Shown: positions 19,307-28,604, numbered from the stretch's first letter. The stretch is DNA of 64,000 bases from G963704535 sp963704535 (GCA_963704535.1 OY969916.1:868001-932000), one strand, 5' to 3'. The notes: generated by a model not told the origin, from the sequence alone. A program made the numbers and translations.

Positions 19307-19766
19307 CTAACAATTATCGGATCGCATCGTACGGGCGATCAGCGTCTGGAGCACGCTCAGGCCATCGTAGAGCCGGGCCTGCTCCTCCTCGTCGAGCTGC
19401 GCGATCAGGTCCGTTATGATATCGTGGTTAAGCTGGATCATCGTCGCATGGGCCAAGCGGCCCACGTCGGTGATCGTCAGGATGACCTGCCGACGGTCGT
19501 CCGAGTTCGTGCCGGCGTGCGACCCAGGCTTTGCGCACCAATACGTCGATCGAGCGCGACATCGTCGAGGGCGTGACGTGATGCATCGCCGCCAAGGCGC
19601 TTAGGGTGCGCGGCTCGCGGTGAAGCATCTCCAGCATCCGGTATTGCCCCATCGTGTGCGGCTCATCGTCGGCGCCCTTCCGCTGGCGCAGGACGCCGTG
19701 CAGGCCGCGCATCAGGTTCGGGATCGTCTCCAGCAGCAAGTTCGCACATTCGCGGGCGCTCGACAT
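19307..19766 (-). CDS. MarR-family regulator of the ABC exporters, one frameshift
   Basis: The winged helix is clear: MGQYRMLEMLHREPRTLSALAAMHHVTPSTMSRSIDVLVRKAWVARR. Beyond this the frame breaks at about 19511. Skipping one base gives TNSDDRRQVILTITDVGRL, the normal MarR wing (DDRR), and a proper C-terminal helix pair ending ARTMRSDNC with the stop at 19307-19309. The uncorrected frame ends near 19428 with an unrelated basic tail. The stop overlaps the ribosome site of the downstream exporter gene, so the three genes form one operon. Such MarR proteins usually repress their exporter until a toxic ligand binds. Confidence 0.87.
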
Positions 19767-19830
19767 CAGTCACTCCTTAGCTCAACCAACCAATGTGTGA
19801 TACATCTTTTGTGCCATACAATAGTTAGCT

Positions 19831-19866
19831 TATACAAGTATATATGACCACAATACCTCTTGTCAA
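19831..19866 (-). promoter_or_regulatory. Promoter and candidate operator of the marR-exporter operon
   Basis: On the minus strand, TTGACA (19861-19866) and TATATA (19839-19844) are 16 bp apart, about 75 bp upstream of the MarR start. A 12-bp dyad TATAC-N2-GTATA (19831-19842) overlaps the -10 element and is a plausible MarR operator. Confidence 0.6.
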
Positions 19867-19881
19867 AGAGTCAATTCTCGG

Positions 19882-19910
19882 TTGAAATGTCCGTCTTGAC
19901 ACGGTATAAT
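19882..19910 (+). promoter_or_regulatory. Promoter of the sigma-factor gene
   Basis: TTGAAA (19882-19887) and a perfect TATAAT (19905-19910) are 17 bp apart. The predicted transcript starts near 19917, which rules out the earlier in-frame ATG at 19909 and supports translation from 19972. It is back-to-back with the marR promoter. Confidence 0.7.
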
Positions 19911-19971
19911 GGATGTCCACGCTCTAACTTTTTTTTGCCCTTTCTCCAAGTCCACGAAGAGGCGCGGAGTA

Positions 19972-20865
19972 ATGCAGTTCTCCTACAACTTCTCCCAAAC
20001 AGATACGCGTCTATCGGGCACTTCGGCTCATACATCACCAGATGTGGCTCCCGAAAAGCATATTGCCGGTGATTTCGCCGGCTACTCAGAAAGCGCCCTC
20101 ACCACATTGGAACAACAATGTCTTGACGCGGTCAACGCGCTGTTGGGGCGATATCGATGGGATCTGCTGCCCCGCGAGGAGCTTACGCGACGTGCCGCCG
20201 CACACCTGCGCGCCAGCGTCAGTACTGGCCCGCATCGTGCCGTCATCTACGCCTACAGCCACGCACTCTACATCGCCTGCTCGGGGGCCGAGGGCCAGCA
20301 GCGGCAAAACCAGGGCTACCACGAGCTCTTCCGCTACCTGCACGATATCGCACGCTGGCGCTACCCGGATGTCCACGACGATGCGGCGCAGCAGGCGATT
20401 GAGACCACATTCAAGGCATTCGAGCGCTGCCGCGAGCCGGGCACATTCCTGGCATTCGCGATCCAACGGCTGATGGAGGCGGCTAGAATGTTGCGGCGGC
20501 AAGAGCGCCACCTTCACCACTTTGCGCCGGTCGCCCCCACCAGCCAGGACCTGTTGCTGGCCGACGAGCAGCACCCCGACTTATCCACCAATGTGGTCGC
20601 CGGCGAGCTGCGGGCACGCTTCGAACAGTTGGCTGCCGAGTTCCTCCGTAAACACCCCCGTGCGACCATGCAGTTCGCCGCGTTGCAGCTCAAGTACCTC
20701 GAAGGCCTCGACGAAAAGGCGATTAGCGAGCGGCTGGGAACACCGATCCACGGCGTCTATGTGCTCCGGACCCGCGCGATCAAGAAGTTGCGCGCCGATC
20801 CTGGCTGGCGCTCGCTGGCGATTGAGTTCGGCATCCTCCCCGACGAATCCGATACGACCGGATGA
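19972..20865 (+). CDS. Sigma-70 family (ECF-like) RNA polymerase sigma factor
   Basis: The 297-residue product has a region-2-like helical block (about residues 105-185, DDAAQQAIETTFKAFERCREPGTFLAFAIQRLMEAARMLRR) and a C-terminal region-4 helix-turn-helix (LQLKYLEGLDEKAISERLGTPIHGVYVLRTRAIKKLRAD). An extra ~80-residue helical segment precedes region 2, and there is a ~50-residue linker between them. GGAG stands just before the ATG at 19972. The next gene downstream looks like an anti-sigma partner, and a CHAT caspase-like gene follows. Such trios recur in multicellular bacteria; the regulon cannot be read here. Confidence 0.8.
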   Translation: MQFSYNFSQTDTRLSGTSAHTSPDVAPEKHIAGDFAGYSESALTTLEQQCLDAVNALLGRYRWDLLPREELTRRAAAHLRASVSTGPHRAVIYAYSHALYIACSGAEGQQRQNQGYHELFRYLHDIARWRYPDVHDDAAQQAIETTFKAFERCREPGTFLAFAIQRLMEAARMLRRQERHLHHFAPVAPTSQDLLLADEQHPDLSTNVVAGELRARFEQLAAEFLRKHPRATMQFAALQLKYLEGLDEKAISERLGTPIHGVYVLRTRAIKKLRADPGWRSLAIEFGILPDESDTTG

Positions 20866-21003
20866 GCCCCACCCGCATCTGATTCGTCGGATGCGCGATC
20901 ATGTGTGAAAAGAAGTGCAAGATTATACCGGCTCAAGGTCCTTAATATCCAAACATGACATTCGATCATTCAAACCCACAGGGACACGGAGGAGAAGGAT
21001 AAC

Positions 21004-21672
21004 ATGACCACCCACGAGCGCAATGCCGCGCCACTCATTCCTGAACAGCCAGCCGACCACCCGCCGCGCGACATATTTCCAGCCTACGCCACATCGACCG
21101 CGCTTGGGGCCGCCCCCCAGGCTGATCTGGTGGCCTATCTGGCGAACTGCCCCACCTGCCGCGCCGAGTTGGACGAACTGGTCGAGCTGGCCAGAGTGGC
21201 CTATATCGGGCAGATCGAGCCATCCCACGATTACCCACAGCCCAACCTGTCGTTCCTTGGCCAGCCGCAACCACGGCCGGTCGATCAGCCCTCGCTGCTC
21301 GATGATCTGGGCCGGCTGATCATCGTCTTCACCGAGGCGCTGCTCACCACGCTTCACAAGCCATCACTGGCCGGCGCGGCCCGCGGCGAGCTGATGTACC
21401 GCTACGTCCAGGAGCCAGGGCCACTGCGAGTGACGATCGAGGTATACGCCGAGAGCGAGGCCAGCAGGACCGGCCGCGTGCAGGTCAATGTCGATATCGA
21501 CAGCCGCGACCCATTCGAGCAGCAGGGCACACACGTGGTTCTGCGGGCAGGCGAGGCGGCCTGGCAGGGCCAGACCGACCAGACCGGCTATGTCGATTTT
21601 ACACTCGTGCCGTTGTCGTCGCTCCCTGGCCTGCGCGTCGAGGTCACGCCCACACCGGAAGTTGAGAGTTAA
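21004..21672 (+). CDS. Putative anti-sigma or sigma-associated protein
   Basis: The 222-residue product has an N-terminal segment DLVAYLANCPTCRAELDEL that resembles the CxxC helix of zinc-finger anti-sigma domains, although the usual upstream HxxxC histidine pairing is not obvious. The middle (LLDDLGRLIIVFTEALLTTL) is helical, and the C-terminal ~100 residues look like a carboxypeptidase-regulatory/Ig-type beta domain (VQVNVDIDSRDPFEQQGTHVVL; QTGYVDFTLVPL). No membrane helix is evident. GGAGAAGG precedes the ATG. The stop codon TAA lies within the downstream AGAGTTA repeat. Confidence 0.6.
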   Translation: MTTHERNAAPLIPEQPADHPPRDIFPAYATSTALGAAPQADLVAYLANCPTCRAELDELVELARVAYIGQIEPSHDYPQPNLSFLGQPQPRPVDQPSLLDDLGRLIIVFTEALLTTLHKPSLAGAARGELMYRYVQEPGPLRVTIEVYAESEASRTGRVQVNVDIDSRDPFEQQGTHVVLRAGEAAWQGQTDQTGYVDFTLVPLSSLPGLRVEVTPTPEVES

Positions 21673-21729
21673 GAGTTATGAATTATGAGTTGCCATTCCT
21701 CCAACTCATAACTCATAACTCTTAATTTA
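21664..21729. repeat. GAGTTAT/ATAACTC heptamer hairpin shared by two stop codons
   Basis: GAGAGTTAAGAGTTATGAATTATGAGTTG-type units face CAACTCATAACTCATAACTC units. The TAA of the plus-strand anti-sigma-like gene (21670-21672) and that of the minus-strand CHAT gene (21727-21729) both fall at the ends of this hairpin, which therefore likely acts as a bidirectional terminator. Confidence 0.85.
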
Positions 21730-24393
21730 GTCGGGCCGACCGATCAGCATAAACGGCGCCCAATAGAACGGGTCGGCGTAAAGCAGGGTGTCATACTGAT
21801 CGGGCGGGATGTCGGGCAGCGCGCCGAGTTCCGCGATGAACTGCGGGTCCTCGGCGCGCCAGCGCGCGATAATCGCGGCCACGTCGCACCCGGTCATCGA
21901 CCGGACCGCCACCTGCGCGTCGCGTAACGCCATTGCCGTGGGCAGCCCTTGCCGCAGGTCCGTGTAGAAGTGGTCCATCACCAGCAGCGCGACGAAGTCA
22001 AACGTCTCCCACAGCGTACATACGACCGCCGCCGCGCCGGCATACAGAAAGGCCCGCTGGAGACCGAGCAACTCGTCGCCGGCTACGACATGGGTCAGGC
22101 CGCTGGTGCAGGCACTGAGCGTGACCAGGTCGGCGTCAAACTCCAGCCCAGCGATGAGCGCGCGGGCACTGAGTTGGTCGCCCGCCCCCAGCCGTAGATG
22201 CAATTCGAGCGGGTCGTGTAGGTCATAGATCGCGTGGCCGGCGATATGCAGCCGGCCGGCAGTCTGGCCCTCGTCCAGCAGTCGGCGGCTCTTCGGCTCA
22301 GGGCCGACCCAGGCTTGGCCAGCCAGCAGCCGCGCGACGTGCTGCGCCTCGGCCTCGGCATAGCGCAGCACCCGCTCGTCGGCGTCATTGTAGCCGATTG
22401 CCAGCAGCCCTTCGGTCCGGCGCTTGGGGCGGCTCAGGCAGTTGCGCAGCAGCACCGTCGCCGAGGGCGCTAGCGCAATCGCCGGCCCATCGGCAGCCAG
22501 CAGGTGCGCTCCGGCGGTCGAGCGCAGCGCCATGAACGGGACTGAGTGCAGCGGCCCGTGCGGGATGAGGTAGAGCAGCTCGCAGCCGTGCAGCAAGTGC
22601 CGGACCGGCCCGATCAGCCGCTCCTCCAGGCGCATGAGCATTCGCTCATGCAGTAGCCGCCGGCCGGAGCTGGGGTCGTCGGGGCGCGGCCGCAGCACGT
22701 TCGGGTCGAGCGTGGCGCGGTGGACCTCCAGGCGGTCGTGGGTGACGGCGAAGATCAGGATCGTGGGCGGTAGGGTCAAGTGCTGGCGCAGGCGGGTGTT
22801 CTCTTTGGGCAGTTGGTGGATCAGGTGCTCACCGGCGGGCAGCACGCCGGTGGTGAAGTATTCCAGCAGCAGCGCGCCGGCCGGCAGCCGTGCTTGCACC
22901 TCTTGCAGCGTCGCGACCGGTTGAGCGACGGCGGCGTACAGTTCAGGAGATTTCTTGATCAGCGTGTCGAGGAAGGCGCGCGAGCGGGCCCGCTCGACGT
23001 AGTCGAAGGCCTCGGCCGGGCGATCCTGGTCGAGGCACAGCAGCACCATCAACTCATAGACCTGCTGGGTGGTGCCGAGCAGGCCGATCTTGATCGCTTC
23101 GACTTCGGTGGAGCTGCGTAGCGACTCGATGCCTTCGATGGCCTGTTGGTAGGCCGCGCGCGCCGCCTCAAGGTGGCCCTGGCGCTGGAAGACATTGCCG
23201 CGGCGGTAGTGGATGAGCGACGCCGAATGTTGGTTGCGAAGTTGCTGCGCCAATAGGATCGCCTTTTCGTAATTCGTTGTGGCTACATTCCAACGCTCTT
23301 GTGTTTGATAGAGAAAACCAAGATAGAACACAATATCCATATTGACTGCTGAGTCGCCGTGCTCCGGTGATTGTGATATAGACAGGCCGCGTAGATATGC
23401 CGCTTCACTTTTAGCTTCATCACCGAGCATGTGATAGAGGAAAGCCTGACTCCAATAGAGGTTTGCTAAACGGGCCTCCACACCGAGCAACTCGCACAGC
23501 TTGATGGCCGTGTCGAAGTGTTCTTCTGCAACCCGCCAGCGTCCCAATTGCATCGCATTTCTACCAATATCAGAGAGCGCGCTAGCCTCATAATAGCTAT
23601 GGCGAATTTCACGATATATCTGTAAGCTCTGCATACTGAGATTCAATGCCTGTTCATAATAGCCCAGATATTCATAGACTTGACTCATATTACTCAGTGC
23701 GACCCCTTGATACAAGAGATCCTTGATTTCGCTCGCGAGAGCATAGACTTTCTCATATAGCGTCAGCGCCCGATCGTAGTGGGTCTGATACCAATAGGCC
23801 TGCGCAAGAAAATTTAAAGCACGCATCCGTACATCATTCTTCAGATCAGGTTCTTTGAGGAGTGCGACAAGGACCGCTTCACCACGATCATAGTCCTGGG
23901 TACGGATAGCTACAAAGCCTTCGTACAGCAATAATTGGTGAAGATGGTCCTTCTGCTGTAGCGCCATGGAGCGTACAGCAGCGATATACTTCGCTATTGT
24001 ATGCCACTCTCGCCGTTCAGTCAGGAGCAAACGCAATTCTCCTAGATGGTAGAGGCAGCATTCTTCGTGGACAATACGCTGGTCGCCTGACTCCGGTTGT
24101 TCTAGTCGACGCAGAAAATATTCGAAGACGTGCGTATGAAGCGCTAGTTCGTCGAGCGAACGTTCGCCGCGCACCTTTGCAAGCACGCTGGCTCTGACAG
24201 TGTCATGAAGACGGTAGGCGGTGGAAGTTTCCGAGAAGGAAGCTACCCTATCGCTTGATAATAGGGCATCGATCTCATCCTCATCATGCTCAGTAAGCGC
24301 ACGAAGCAGATCTCGATCGAACCAGCGCAAGATCGCACAGACTGAAAGGAGGGTAAGATCAGTGGGAAGTTCATTGTCACTCATTGGCAGCAT
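21727..24393 (-). CDS. TPR-CHAT caspase-like protein
   Basis: The 888-residue product starts with a winged-helix-like segment (LLSVCAILRWFDRDLLRALTE; AYRLHDTVRASVL) of the kind found after STAND ATPase cores, but no ATPase is present. About ten TPR units follow (residues ~130-450). The C-terminal third is a CHAT domain with the caspase-type dyad: His in LHIAGHAIYD and Cys in LVTLSACTSGL, followed by GDELLGLQRAFLYAGAAAVV. CHAT proteins are clan CD cysteine proteases or scaffolds related to separase and to TPR-CHAT of type III-E CRISPR. The start is ATG 24393 or 24384. It is convergent with the sigma operon and divergent from a metallopeptidase gene. Its substrate is unknown. Confidence 0.88.
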   Translation of the reverse strand: MLPMSDNELPTDLTLLSVCAILRWFDRDLLRALTEHDEDEIDALLSSDRVASFSETSTAYRLHDTVRASVLAKVRGERSLDELALHTHVFEYFLRRLEQPESGDQRIVHEECCLYHLGELRLLLTERREWHTIAKYIAAVRSMALQQKDHLHQLLLYEGFVAIRTQDYDRGEAVLVALLKEPDLKNDVRMRALNFLAQAYWYQTHYDRALTLYEKVYALASEIKDLLYQGVALSNMSQVYEYLGYYEQALNLSMQSLQIYREIRHSYYEASALSDIGRNAMQLGRWRVAEEHFDTAIKLCELLGVEARLANLYWSQAFLYHMLGDEAKSEAAYLRGLSISQSPEHGDSAVNMDIVFYLGFLYQTQERWNVATTNYEKAILLAQQLRNQHSASLIHYRRGNVFQRQGHLEAARAAYQQAIEGIESLRSSTEVEAIKIGLLGTTQQVYELMVLLCLDQDRPAEAFDYVERARSRAFLDTLIKKSPELYAAVAQPVATLQEVQARLPAGALLLEYFTTGVLPAGEHLIHQLPKENTRLRQHLTLPPTILIFAVTHDRLEVHRATLDPNVLRPRPDDPSSGRRLLHERMLMRLEERLIGPVRHLLHGCELLYLIPHGPLHSVPFMALRSTAGAHLLAADGPAIALAPSATVLLRNCLSRPKRRTEGLLAIGYNDADERVLRYAEAEAQHVARLLAGQAWVGPEPKSRRLLDEGQTAGRLHIAGHAIYDLHDPLELHLRLGAGDQLSARALIAGLEFDADLVTLSACTSGLTHVVAGDELLGLQRAFLYAGAAAVVCTLWETFDFVALLVMDHFYTDLRQGLPTAMALRDAQVAVRSMTGCDVAAIIARWRAEDPQFIAELGALPDIPPDQYDTLLYADPFYWAPFMLIGRPD

Positions 24394-24495
24394 CTCTCTG
24401 GTTTATTGATCGCCTGTTTAGTATGAGATAAGGTTCTTTCGCACTGAGCGTCATTGTATCCTCAGTCGCGTCGAGTGAGTCATAGGAGGCAAGCC

Positions 24496-26763
24496 ATGAG
24501 TCCAGTTCCGGAGAAACTCACCTTCAAGAACTATTGGCTGCCGGAGGACGCAGTTACAAGAAGACGACGTTCGGAATCGGGAGGTAGCTCCGAAACCTAC
24601 TCAGTCGATTCGAACGTACAACTTGAGCCAGTATCGGAGTCGGATGACAGTTCCGAGATCTACTCGGACGAATCGATCGTGCAACTCGAACAGATCAAGG
24701 TCCAGGAGAGAGTCAAGAAGCTCCCCGGCACGTTGGCCTCGGATCTCGATAACCCAATCTTCGGCGAGTTGCTTGATTGGGCGTACCGCGGTTATATTGT
24801 ACATCGCCAGTCGGCACTTCGCGCAGGTTATGAGCGAGACGGACCGTTCAGCAAGGAGCCATCTCAACCCATTGATCGTGAATCTCGGCGTAAGCAGGTA
24901 CAGGAGTATCAATCGGGAGAATCATGCGAATTGTGCCTCTTCAATGTGATTGTCGCGCTCGAATGGTACCCCACCAAAGAGTATATGCGCCAGCTCAAAT
25001 GGGGGTTCCGGCGCGCGTCGGATTTTCTCTATGATGTTACTGATGGCCGTATGGCGTTTGGCCAGGTGGTTTTCGGCGGCCAAGAGCTCATGCACTGTGC
25101 CGACGTTCAGATTCTGGCATCTAACCAGTTGCACCCGCGCAGCTGGGTCGGCGGCCTACATAATGAAAAGAAGTACACGCCGATTTGTATTGGGCGCGGT
25201 ACCTGGCCCTCAAGAAATGGCGTCAGCATCCCTTGGGACGAGCCAGAGGCTTATCGCACACTGATCCACGAGTGGGGTCACTACGCCCTGGAACTTCGAG
25301 ACCAATACTTCGAGCGACGTCAACTCATCTGCGCGAATGATGCCGGCATATCAAACGTGCATAGGCAAGTCCTTGTCCGAGCGAAAGGGAACGAGCCCGC
25401 ATTGTATATTGTCGTGATACCAAAGCAAAGTACAGCCAGCGAATCGATTATGACCACGCTGGAAGGTACAAGTGAACTGGTCCCTCGGACAACAGGGAAC
25501 AGTGTCATTCGCAAGAGTAAGGAATGGGAGCAGATCAAGCAACGATATGACTGGCTGACACCACCCCCTAAACCACTCGAGGGACCTGGACGGCTGCCAC
25601 TGCCACTGCCGCTCTTTCGCCAGGTAGGCAAGCTGGCGGCATCTTCACAAAGCGACGATTTGGTACTCCGTGCGAGTGAGTTAGGCGTTGCTGGCAAGCT
25701 CAAGCGCTTTTCGGTCTATATTGTGCGGTATACCGATCAGAGACCTAAACGCATTATCGCCCAGGGGAGTCCCGATGCTCGTTTCCAGGATGATGGATTG
25801 CGGTTGCTTGGCGCCCAGGCAGGCGATACGATCGTCGTTGCGGGCGCAGACCAGGAGGATAAGCCCACTGTCTATTGTGGCAAGATCGTGAATACCAGCC
25901 AGCAAGATGGCCAATTGGTGGCTAAAGTCGAGGAGTGGGTTGATGCAACGCCCTATCCGTTCCCGACAATCGATGTTGTGCCGGACGAGATCTTACCAGA
26001 CAGAGAAAAAGATACGGAAACGATAGCGCGGATCAGCGTGTGCGTGAGTGCAAACAGCACAGAGATGACGCTGCCAGACAACGGTGAGGTGTGGGTCTTC
26101 CCACTAGGTAGGATCCAGAATCAGAACAAACCGTTGGAGCGCGACACCGATGGGAGCAACACACGCACCTGGAAGAGTCAGGTCTGTAAGGTGCCGACGT
26201 TGGATGGTCACGTGCTGGTGCGCTGGGGCGAGAAGCTGGTGATTCTGTACATTCTCGCATGGTGGCAACCCGCCAAGCGCCACACCTGTTGGCGCCCCCC
26301 CAATCACTGCGGGATCGACTGACGGCACGGTCATGCTGTTTTTCGACGAGGGAGCGACAGGCAAGGTAGAGGACTACAGCCAGATCAAAGTCATTACGAC
26401 AATCGACAACGGTGCACAGGGCTATCTACCGCAAATGGGAGCGCGGCCCTGGGGGTACCCTTTTAGTCTTACCAGCAATGCGCCGCTCCCGCAAGAATTT
26501 ACCCAACACTGATCGTGCGCTATGAGACGCCCGACGAACGAGATAACTTATCGGGCGACCTGCTGCTCTGCCGACTGGAGGGCCTGCGTTGGGTAGCAAA
26601 GCCGACCTATCTACGATCGGGCTCAGCAACCATAGCTATGCCACTGAATGAAGAGACAGCTAGTGGGCTTTTTGATGGCGAGCAGAGACCACTCGTGGAG
26701 CATTACCAGCTCTACTGGTGTCCACACAGCGGATCAAGTGGTTCAGGAGGTTCAGCGAGCTAA
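24496..26763 (+). CDS. Large zinc metallopeptidase-like protein (HEWGHxxxxxxDQY), two frameshifts
   Basis: The ATG at 24496 has AGGAGG six bases upstream. The product carries an acidic, imperfectly duplicated N-terminal segment (SESGGSSETYSVDSNVQLE / SESDDSSEIYSDESIVQLE) and then a metallopeptidase domain whose zinc site is HEWGHYALELRDQYF. That is close to the HExxHxxxGxxDEY pattern of CLCA-type and related peptidases. A beta-rich C-terminal half follows, with TSELVPRTTGN and a second region around GAQAGDTIVVAG. The frame breaks near 26250 and 26505; reading through gives LVILY-FSHGGNPPSAT and a Ser/Gly-rich end at 26763. No signal peptide is seen. It is divergent from the CHAT gene, and a decayed relative lies at 28613-28798. 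Confidence 0.72.
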
Positions 26764-27132
26764 CGCCGCAGCACCTTGAACGAGGAACGCTGGCGAAAGC
26801 AGCGGAATGTCGCATTGGTTGCACTTCCGCTGCTTCCGCCGTTCCGCTCTTCCGCATTCAAGGACCTGGACCTGCCACAGCCTCGCACAGTGCGGTCGCA
26901 CATCCCTATCAATTTCTGATTGACAAGGCAGATCAATCGTTATAGGATCAGCCTGATTTCCCACCGCACGTGAGTTCATGCCCAAGGAGGCCCTATAGCC
27001 CGACCATTCGCCTGTGCCCGCATCCTCCACGTCCAACTTCCGCAGATAACTATCTCCCACCATCAGTTGCCCATTCCAACACTATCGCGACGTTCGTGCG
27101 TCACCTTCTCGCGTTCTTCAGGAGGGATCATT
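26764..27132. other. Gene-free interval with an imperfect hairpin
   Basis: No gene is visible. AGCAGCGGAA (26798-26807) pairs with TTCCGCTGCT (26825-26834), nested in a wider CCTTGAA/TTCAAGG pair; this may end the metallopeptidase transcript. The right end carries the GGAGGG ribosome site of the interrupted Tat-lipoprotein gene. Confidence 0.5.
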
Positions 27133-27348
27133 GTGAAGAACCGCAAACTCAACCGGCGCGATTTTCTGCGCTTCTCGGCGGTTACAGCGAACAGCGCCGC
27201 GCTTGGGGCCTGTGCGGTTGATCAGGAAACCCGACGCAGCCAGTTGGAGGCGATCTGGTCCACCAATCAAGCCGGCGTGCCGCTGTATCTGTTCAATGTG
27301 ATGCACTCGAATGGGAGCCGAGTGAGCGCTTCCTACAGCAGCTTGCGT
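27133..27348 (+). pseudogene. 5' part of a Tat-exported lipoprotein gene, interrupted by an IS
   Basis: From GTG 27133 (GGAGGG seven bases upstream) the frame encodes a twin-arginine signal NRRDFLRFSAVTANSAALGAC with a lipobox-like cysteine at about residue 27, then about 45 mature residues (IWSTNQAGVPLYLFNVMHSNG). The frame runs into the IS4-family element and stops at 27370-27372. Beyond the element the original frame is not recoverable as a long product, so the gene was either short, rearranged or decayed. Its function is unknown. Confidence 0.7.
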
Positions 27349-28604
27349 TTTGCTACCGTACAGAAAATATGAGCTGATCAAGCGGTAACGCATCTCGGTG
27401 GGCCAGAAGGAAATCAATGGGCATGGTATCCTGTTCGTCAGCGTAACCAAACGAGACGAATGGAGGGAAACCATGCACATCAACTTCCGTACCTATCGTA
27501 CCATCAAACTGACCCTGGCGCAGGTTTTGCACACCCGTGCCAACAGCCATGCCGAACAGCACCTTAACACCTTGAGCTTGCTGATTTGTGGCATCGTCAG
27601 TGCCCAGCATGTGCAGTTCGATAAGCTCGCCAGCCATGCCCCGATCAGAGGACGCAAGAATGAAAGCCTGATCACGCGCTTTCGGCGCTGGGTCAAGCAC
27701 GACGCTATCACGCTGGAGGCGCTCTGGCTCCCGTTCGCCCGTGCGGTACTCTCCAGTCTGGCGCACCTGCCACTGACCATCCTGCTGGATGGAACCACCG
27801 CCGGGCGCGGCTGTGTGGTCTTGATGGCCAGCGTTCTCTATCGTCATCGCGCCATTCCGCTGCTGTGGACGGTGGTAAAGGGCAAGAAGGGCCATCTGCC
27901 TGAGGCGCTGCATTGCGCACTGATCGAGCAGCTTCAGGAGTTGATCCCGCCCGATGCGACCGTCACGCTGCTGGGCGATGGTGAGTTTGACGGCACCGAG
28001 TTGCAAACCAGATTGCGCGCGAGGAAGTGGGAGTATGTCTGCCGCACTGCTACCAACATTCTGATCTTTGCTCAGGATGGGGTCTTCACGGTCGGTGATC
28101 TGCCGCTCTCGCGCGGTGAGGCTGTCGCCATCGCGGATGTGCGCATGACCGCCAAGCAGTATGGACCAATTCTGGTGATTGGGGTCTGGGACGCCAAGCA
28201 GCAGCAACCACTCTATCTGATCAGCTCGTTGAGTGATGCGGACGAGGCGGTCAAGCGCTATCGGATGCGCTTTCGGATTGAGTGCATGTTTGCCAATCAT
28301 AAAAGTCGTGGGTTTCGGATTGACAAAAGCCATCTGGTCGCCCCCGAACGTCTGGCGCGGCTGCTGATCGCCACTGCTCTGGCCTATGTGTGGATTAATG
28401 CGGCCGCCGTGTTTGCCCAGGAGCAGGGATGGGTCGAACAATTTCATCGCAAAGATCGCTGTGACTTAGGCCTGTTTCAAATCGGGCTGCGCGCGATACA
28501 GTATGCACTACGTGAAGGGTTACGTGTTCCGGTCAGTTTCCGATTGCCCATAGACCCGCCCACTGCCTCACACATGGCGAACGGATTTTCTGTACGGTAG
28601 CAAA
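27349..28604 (+). mobile_element. IS4-family insertion sequence, complete, with 8-bp target duplication
   Basis: The element is 1,256 bp, bounded by perfect 20-bp inverted repeats: 27349-27368 (TTTGCTACCGTACAGAAAAT) and its reverse complement at 28585-28604. The target duplication GCTTGCGT is present at 27341-27348 and 28605-28612. One intact transposase fills it. Perfect ends and duplication indicate a recent insertion. It lies between the Tat-lipoprotein 5' end and a metallopeptidase-like remnant. Confidence 0.95.
27473..28600 (+). CDS. IS4-family DDE transposase
   Basis: The 375-residue product has the DDE triad of IS4 transposases: first Asp in TILLDGTTAGRG, second in VTLLGDGEFDGTEL, and Glu within YRMRFRIECMFANHK, which fits the family Y(2)R(3)E(6)K signature exactly. 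ATG 27473 follows GGAGGGAAACC; a GTG at 27398 in the same frame is less likely. The stop codon lies inside the right terminal repeat. The gene appears intact, so the element may be active. Confidence 0.95.
   Translation: MHINFRTYRTIKLTLAQVLHTRANSHAEQHLNTLSLLICGIVSAQHVQFDKLASHAPIRGRKNESLITRFRRWVKHDAITLEALWLPFARAVLSSLAHLPLTILLDGTTAGRGCVVLMASVLYRHRAIPLLWTVVKGKKGHLPEALHCALIEQLQELIPPDATVTLLGDGEFDGTELQTRLRARKWEYVCRTATNILIFAQDGVFTVGDLPLSRGEAVAIADVRMTAKQYGPILVIGVWDAKQQQPLYLISSLSDADEAVKRYRMRFRIECMFANHKSRGFRIDKSHLVAPERLARLLIATALAYVWINAAAVFAQEQGWVEQFHRKDRCDLGLFQIGLRAIQYALREGLRVPVSFRLPIDPPTASHMANGFSVR

Noticed and set aside
19909..19971. ATG at 19909 as the sigma-factor start
   Set aside because: It overlaps the TATAAT element of a good promoter, so it cannot be in the transcript from that promoter.
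21727..24393. CHAT protein considered as part of a type III-E CRISPR (Craspase) system
   Set aside because: TPR-CHAT architecture is similar, but no gRAMP, Cas1, Cas2 or array exists here, and TPR-CHAT proteins are common outside CRISPR.
24454..24495. TTG start at 24454 for the metallopeptidase
   Set aside because: AGGAGG is correctly spaced for ATG 24496 and nothing supports the extra 14 residues.
27353..28447. Long minus-strand frame inside the IS element
   Set aside because: It mirrors the DDE transposase on the plus strand, which has the complete catalytic signature and a ribosome site.
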